NCBI GenBank assembly: GCA_950295325.1
Contig: OX485809.1
Location: 868,001-932,000 of the forward strand
DNA: 64,000 nt
Reading direction: 5' to 3'
Source of the DNA: Polytrichum commune
Taxonomy: Eukaryota > Streptophyta > Polytrichopsida > Polytrichales > Polytrichaceae
The position numbers and the translations under genes are program-made. Position 1 is the first letter of the stretch; each line of letters begins with the position of its first letter. The notes beneath the pieces are model-generated. The model saw only the letters and a list, made by a program, of their open reading frames with translations. It had not been told where the DNA came from and did no database searches. Of the stretch, positions 61,100 through 64,000 are shown piece after piece.

Positions 61100-61620
61100 C
61101 CAACTACTGGATTGGGTTGATCACTTCTGTGGTGTAGTGAGAGTAAAGCCTCGTTGTTCCGTTTGCTTGTATAACTTCTATGTGGGAAAGCCGTTCTTAG
61201 GATTGGGTAAGGTTGCAAGGGGTACTTGAACTTACGCCATCCGACCTTGTGATGAGGTCCTACAATACTTGGGAAGGGTAGTACGGAAAGCGGTACGGGT
61301 CGCCCAGTTGTTCCATATTTATTGGACCCCAGTCACATGTAGCCGGACCGGTCTGTCGGAAGAGCGAGAGAAACCGGATAGGTTAGGATGTCGGATCGGG
61401 TTGATCACTTTTGAGGTGTAGTGGGAGTGAAGCCTCGCTGGTTTGTTTGCATGTATAACTTTTATGTGGGAAAGCCGTTGTTAGGACTGGGTAAGGTTGC
61501 GAGAGGTACTCGAACTTAAGCCATCCGACCTTCTGATGAGGTCCCACAGTATCTGGGAGGGGTAGTTTGAAGAGCGGTACGGGTTGCCCAGTTATCCCGG
61601 ATTTATAGACCCCGAGCGGA
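61100..61620 (+). repeat. Tandem duplication of about 285 bp, recurring inverted at the right edge
   Basis: GGGTTGATCACTT(C/T)TG(T/A)GGTGTAGT starts at about 61115 and 61398. Both units continue through AA(C)TT(C/T)TATGTGGGAAAGCCG, GGTAAGGTTGC, CCATCCGACCTT and AGCGGTACGGGT. The reverse complement of the same module fills about 63870-64000. Confidence 0.85.
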
Positions 61621-62987
61621 TCTAAATCAATCTGACGTTGTAGTTCCGGGCATACATTACGGATTCTCTGTGTGACCTACCAGGCGGATTAAGCTAATCC
61701 GGATTGGTTGTGAGGGAATACCGGAACGTGGCCACAGCGGGGCGCGCATCTTTCTCGGATGAGCCAAATCACCATTGGAGGTAGGAATAGAGGAGGTAGG
61801 AGTAGGAGTAAGTCTTAGCTTTAGTGGTTCATCCGGAAGGTAAGTCCCGGAAGTGAGGATTTCCAAGTAACCATCCGGAAACGGAAAGGCCATTCCGCCC
61901 AGTGGTTGATTTTCAAACATGGAAGGAAAGGAGCTACCATCTTACACTTCACATGGTCCCTAGAACGATACTCGGATCATCTGGACAACCGGATTAAGCA
62001 CTAAAAACGCTTAACCGGATCCTTTTGTTGATCCCGTGTTCCGACAGAGGTAAATGTACAAAAGGGGGCTTTTATTTTGTTTGTTTGATACAATCGTTGA
62101 GTTACATGCTTTGAATGACTTTCCCATTGGAAAGTGAAAGTGAATTTATGTCTAATAAAGACCTATTTAGTTCATGATCTATATTATGTACATGTAGTAG
62201 AGGCATTTATCACTTCAAAATGAAAAGCTCAATAAAAATACATGAGTCCATATTCTAGCATGTTGTTAGTATGTAAACGTTTGTTTTCCCCTATAAACTT
62301 CTCATATATATACGGGGTTTAATTTCATAATGACCCATGCACATCATTTAGGTTTGCAATGAAAAGTCTACACCAGAGAGCTTGGCTAACTACCAACTAA
62401 TGATTCTTGCATGACCAGCAAGTTGGGTTTCTAATCCCCAGTTTGAAGAACTTGAAGTGAGATTCATATTCCAACTATTTTGAGTATAAGTAGATTAAAT
62501 ATATTCACTCATTTTCCCTCCAATTGGTTTCCCATACAATTTTGCAATCGAGTCACTAGTAGAAAACTATGCCCAAAAAAACTGCAGCCAAAATCGGTTG
62601 CAGTTCTTTTGACAAGCATGATTTGCAGTCGCTAAATGACTACAAATTTATTTTTTCTTCATTTGCAACTGAATTTTTTTTTAAATTAGGGCTTGTAATA
62701 TACCGTCGGGAAAGTAGTTTCAAGACCTTTCGAACGGTATATTACATGCCCCCAACCTTGAACACATCCTCCTAGCACCTAGTGAGCAGACCACCCGCCA
62801 CTTACAACACAAACCATGCTTGTTAAACCTCCATAATGATGTTTGATCCAAGGCATTAAACCTCTCATCTGAAACAGGGGGGGGAGCCTTTGAGAAATGT
62901 ATGGATAACGGGCACTCAATTACACTGGTGACAAACACTAATGATGTGACTTTGTTCTTTCCTTTTGTGATGTTGCATGATCAGATA

Positions 62988-63405
62988 GGGGTTGTTTACA
63001 ACATGGACCATGAAGTCGTCCCAAGGCCCTGTAAACTTTGCGATTGGTTGTCGAACTTGTATGGGACCACTTCCGTTTACACCAAGGAAAGAATGTCAGA
63101 GTGCCCATGGAGTTCGAGGTCCCCAAAAGACATATCTTAAGGCTTACATTATCCACTGACATGGTCTAATGGATTTTGGAGTAGGAGAGGCAAAAGATGT
63201 GCTCTAATAGAAAAAGGCAAGGGCCCATGGCAAAGAAATGTTGTTAAAAACATTTTTTTTATGAATATTTTCTAGGGGAAGAGAAGATGACGACAAGAGA
63301 AGACAAGAGAACAAGACAAATTTCTTTTTATCAAGATTTACCATTTTGGGCATATATTAAAAAAATTAAGCACATTCACTTTTTGGTGCATGGTCACTCC
63401 CTTTG
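62988..63405 (+). mobile_element. PIF/Harbinger-like MITE, family A, truncated copy 3
   Basis: Left end GGGGTTGTTTACAACATGGA and the body match 15353-15896 up to TTTTTGGTGCATGGTCA. The right third and terminal repeat are missing. It carries an extra TTTTTTTATGAATATTTTC segment at about 63255 that copy 1 lacks. Confidence 0.75.
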
Positions 63406-63869
63406 CATTCATTGTTGTTGGTGATTTCACTACTTGTTGATATCATGGAAAATGTGGGAAAGAACTTGAGAAAAAAAAAAAACCACATGAAACATAGAAT
63501 TTTATTCCACTCTATGTCACATAAAGTATCTATCAATTTGTTATAAGCCTACTTGATATGCTTTCTAGACCCAATGGTTCTAACATTGAAGTTTATTAAT
63601 AGCCATCATGTGAAGCTTTACAATCAATGATGATAAAAATTGACATCTTTTCATGATTTCCATGTTACTTTTAACCCCACCGAACAACCGGATGTGATGC
63701 CCAGCCAACACTTTTACTTCACACAATCCTCGTGTATGAGAAAATCTCTCAAGATACGGGCCTCACCAAAGACTTTCACATTACCATACGGTTCGATGAA
63801 GAGTACAAAAAACTTAGCCGAAGGGAGCTCAAAGCCACATGCATGGAGAGGCTCCAACTCATGAACATA

Positions 63870-64000
63870 CCATTATGTTGCACTTACTCAATCCAATAGA
63901 CATAGGCATCAACACACTTACCCAGTCCTAACAACGGTTTTCCCACATAGAAATTATACATGCAAACGAACCAGCGAGGCTTCACTACCATTACACCTCA
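63870..64000 (-). repeat. Inverted partial copy of the 61.1-61.6 kb module, cut by the window end
   Basis: CCCAGTCCTAACAACGG, TTTTCCCACATAGAAATTAT and CGAACCAGCGAGGCTTCACT are reverse complements of the unit at 61398-61620. The copy continues beyond the window. Confidence 0.8.

Noticed and set aside
1-64000. Bacterial-type systems, CRISPR arrays, tRNA or rRNA genes
   Set aside because: The repeats are long tandem or transposon-derived, not spaced short direct repeats, and no conserved RNA gene sequence was recognised by eye.

Overview
The window is nuclear DNA of a land plant, most likely a flowering plant. The genes have many small exons with GT-AG introns, and the proteins are plant-type: a Brittle-1 nucleotide carrier, a plant-like GPC acyltransferase, a plant 20S proteasome beta-4 subunit and a plant-length UNC-50. 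Between them lie long AT-rich stretches packed with short non-autonomous DNA transposons and local tandem duplications. I cannot name the lineage from the sequence. No bacterial operon, CRISPR array, rRNA or tRNA gene was recognised.

Layout. 1-1.8 kb: part of an SMP-30/gluconolactonase-type gene on the minus strand, whose exon/intron border is triplicated in a 271-bp tandem array. 1.8-8.3 kb: repeats, including a 225-300-bp tandem array. 8.36-12.66 kb (+): a four-exon BT1-like adenine-nucleotide carrier with an unusually long N-terminal extension. 12.7-31.4 kb: MITEs (some nested), a MYND-finger pseudogene ending in a large inverted repeat (22.3-23.0 kb), and a GC-richer region of tandem repeats (27-30 kb) leading to the next gene. 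31.45-34.38 kb (+): an eight-exon glycerophosphocholine acyltransferase gene. 35.74-37.05 kb (+): a two-exon gene for an unrecognised coiled-coil, CxxCxxCxxC, Pro/Ser/Cys-rich protein. 38.86-42.41 kb (-): 20S proteasome subunit beta-4 (PBG1), first exon not located. 47.70-51.61 kb (-): a ten-exon UNC-50 gene with a 26-nt microexon. 51.7-64 kb: no recognisable gene, but dispersed and tandem repeats, a 600-bp terminal-inverted-repeat element with a 4-bp target duplication, a strongly strand-asymmetric A/C-rich block (58.9-60.45 kb) and a 285-bp duplicated module that recurs inverted at the right edge.

The intact genes are housekeeping functions with no evident pathway in common (nucleotide transport, phospholipid remodelling, protein turnover, Golgi membrane traffic). 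There is no sign of a gene cluster. The best candidate for something undescribed is the 35.7-37.0 kb gene. The most striking structural features are the inverted-duplication hairpin at 22.3-23.0 kb and the repeated duplication of splice-site regions inside genes.
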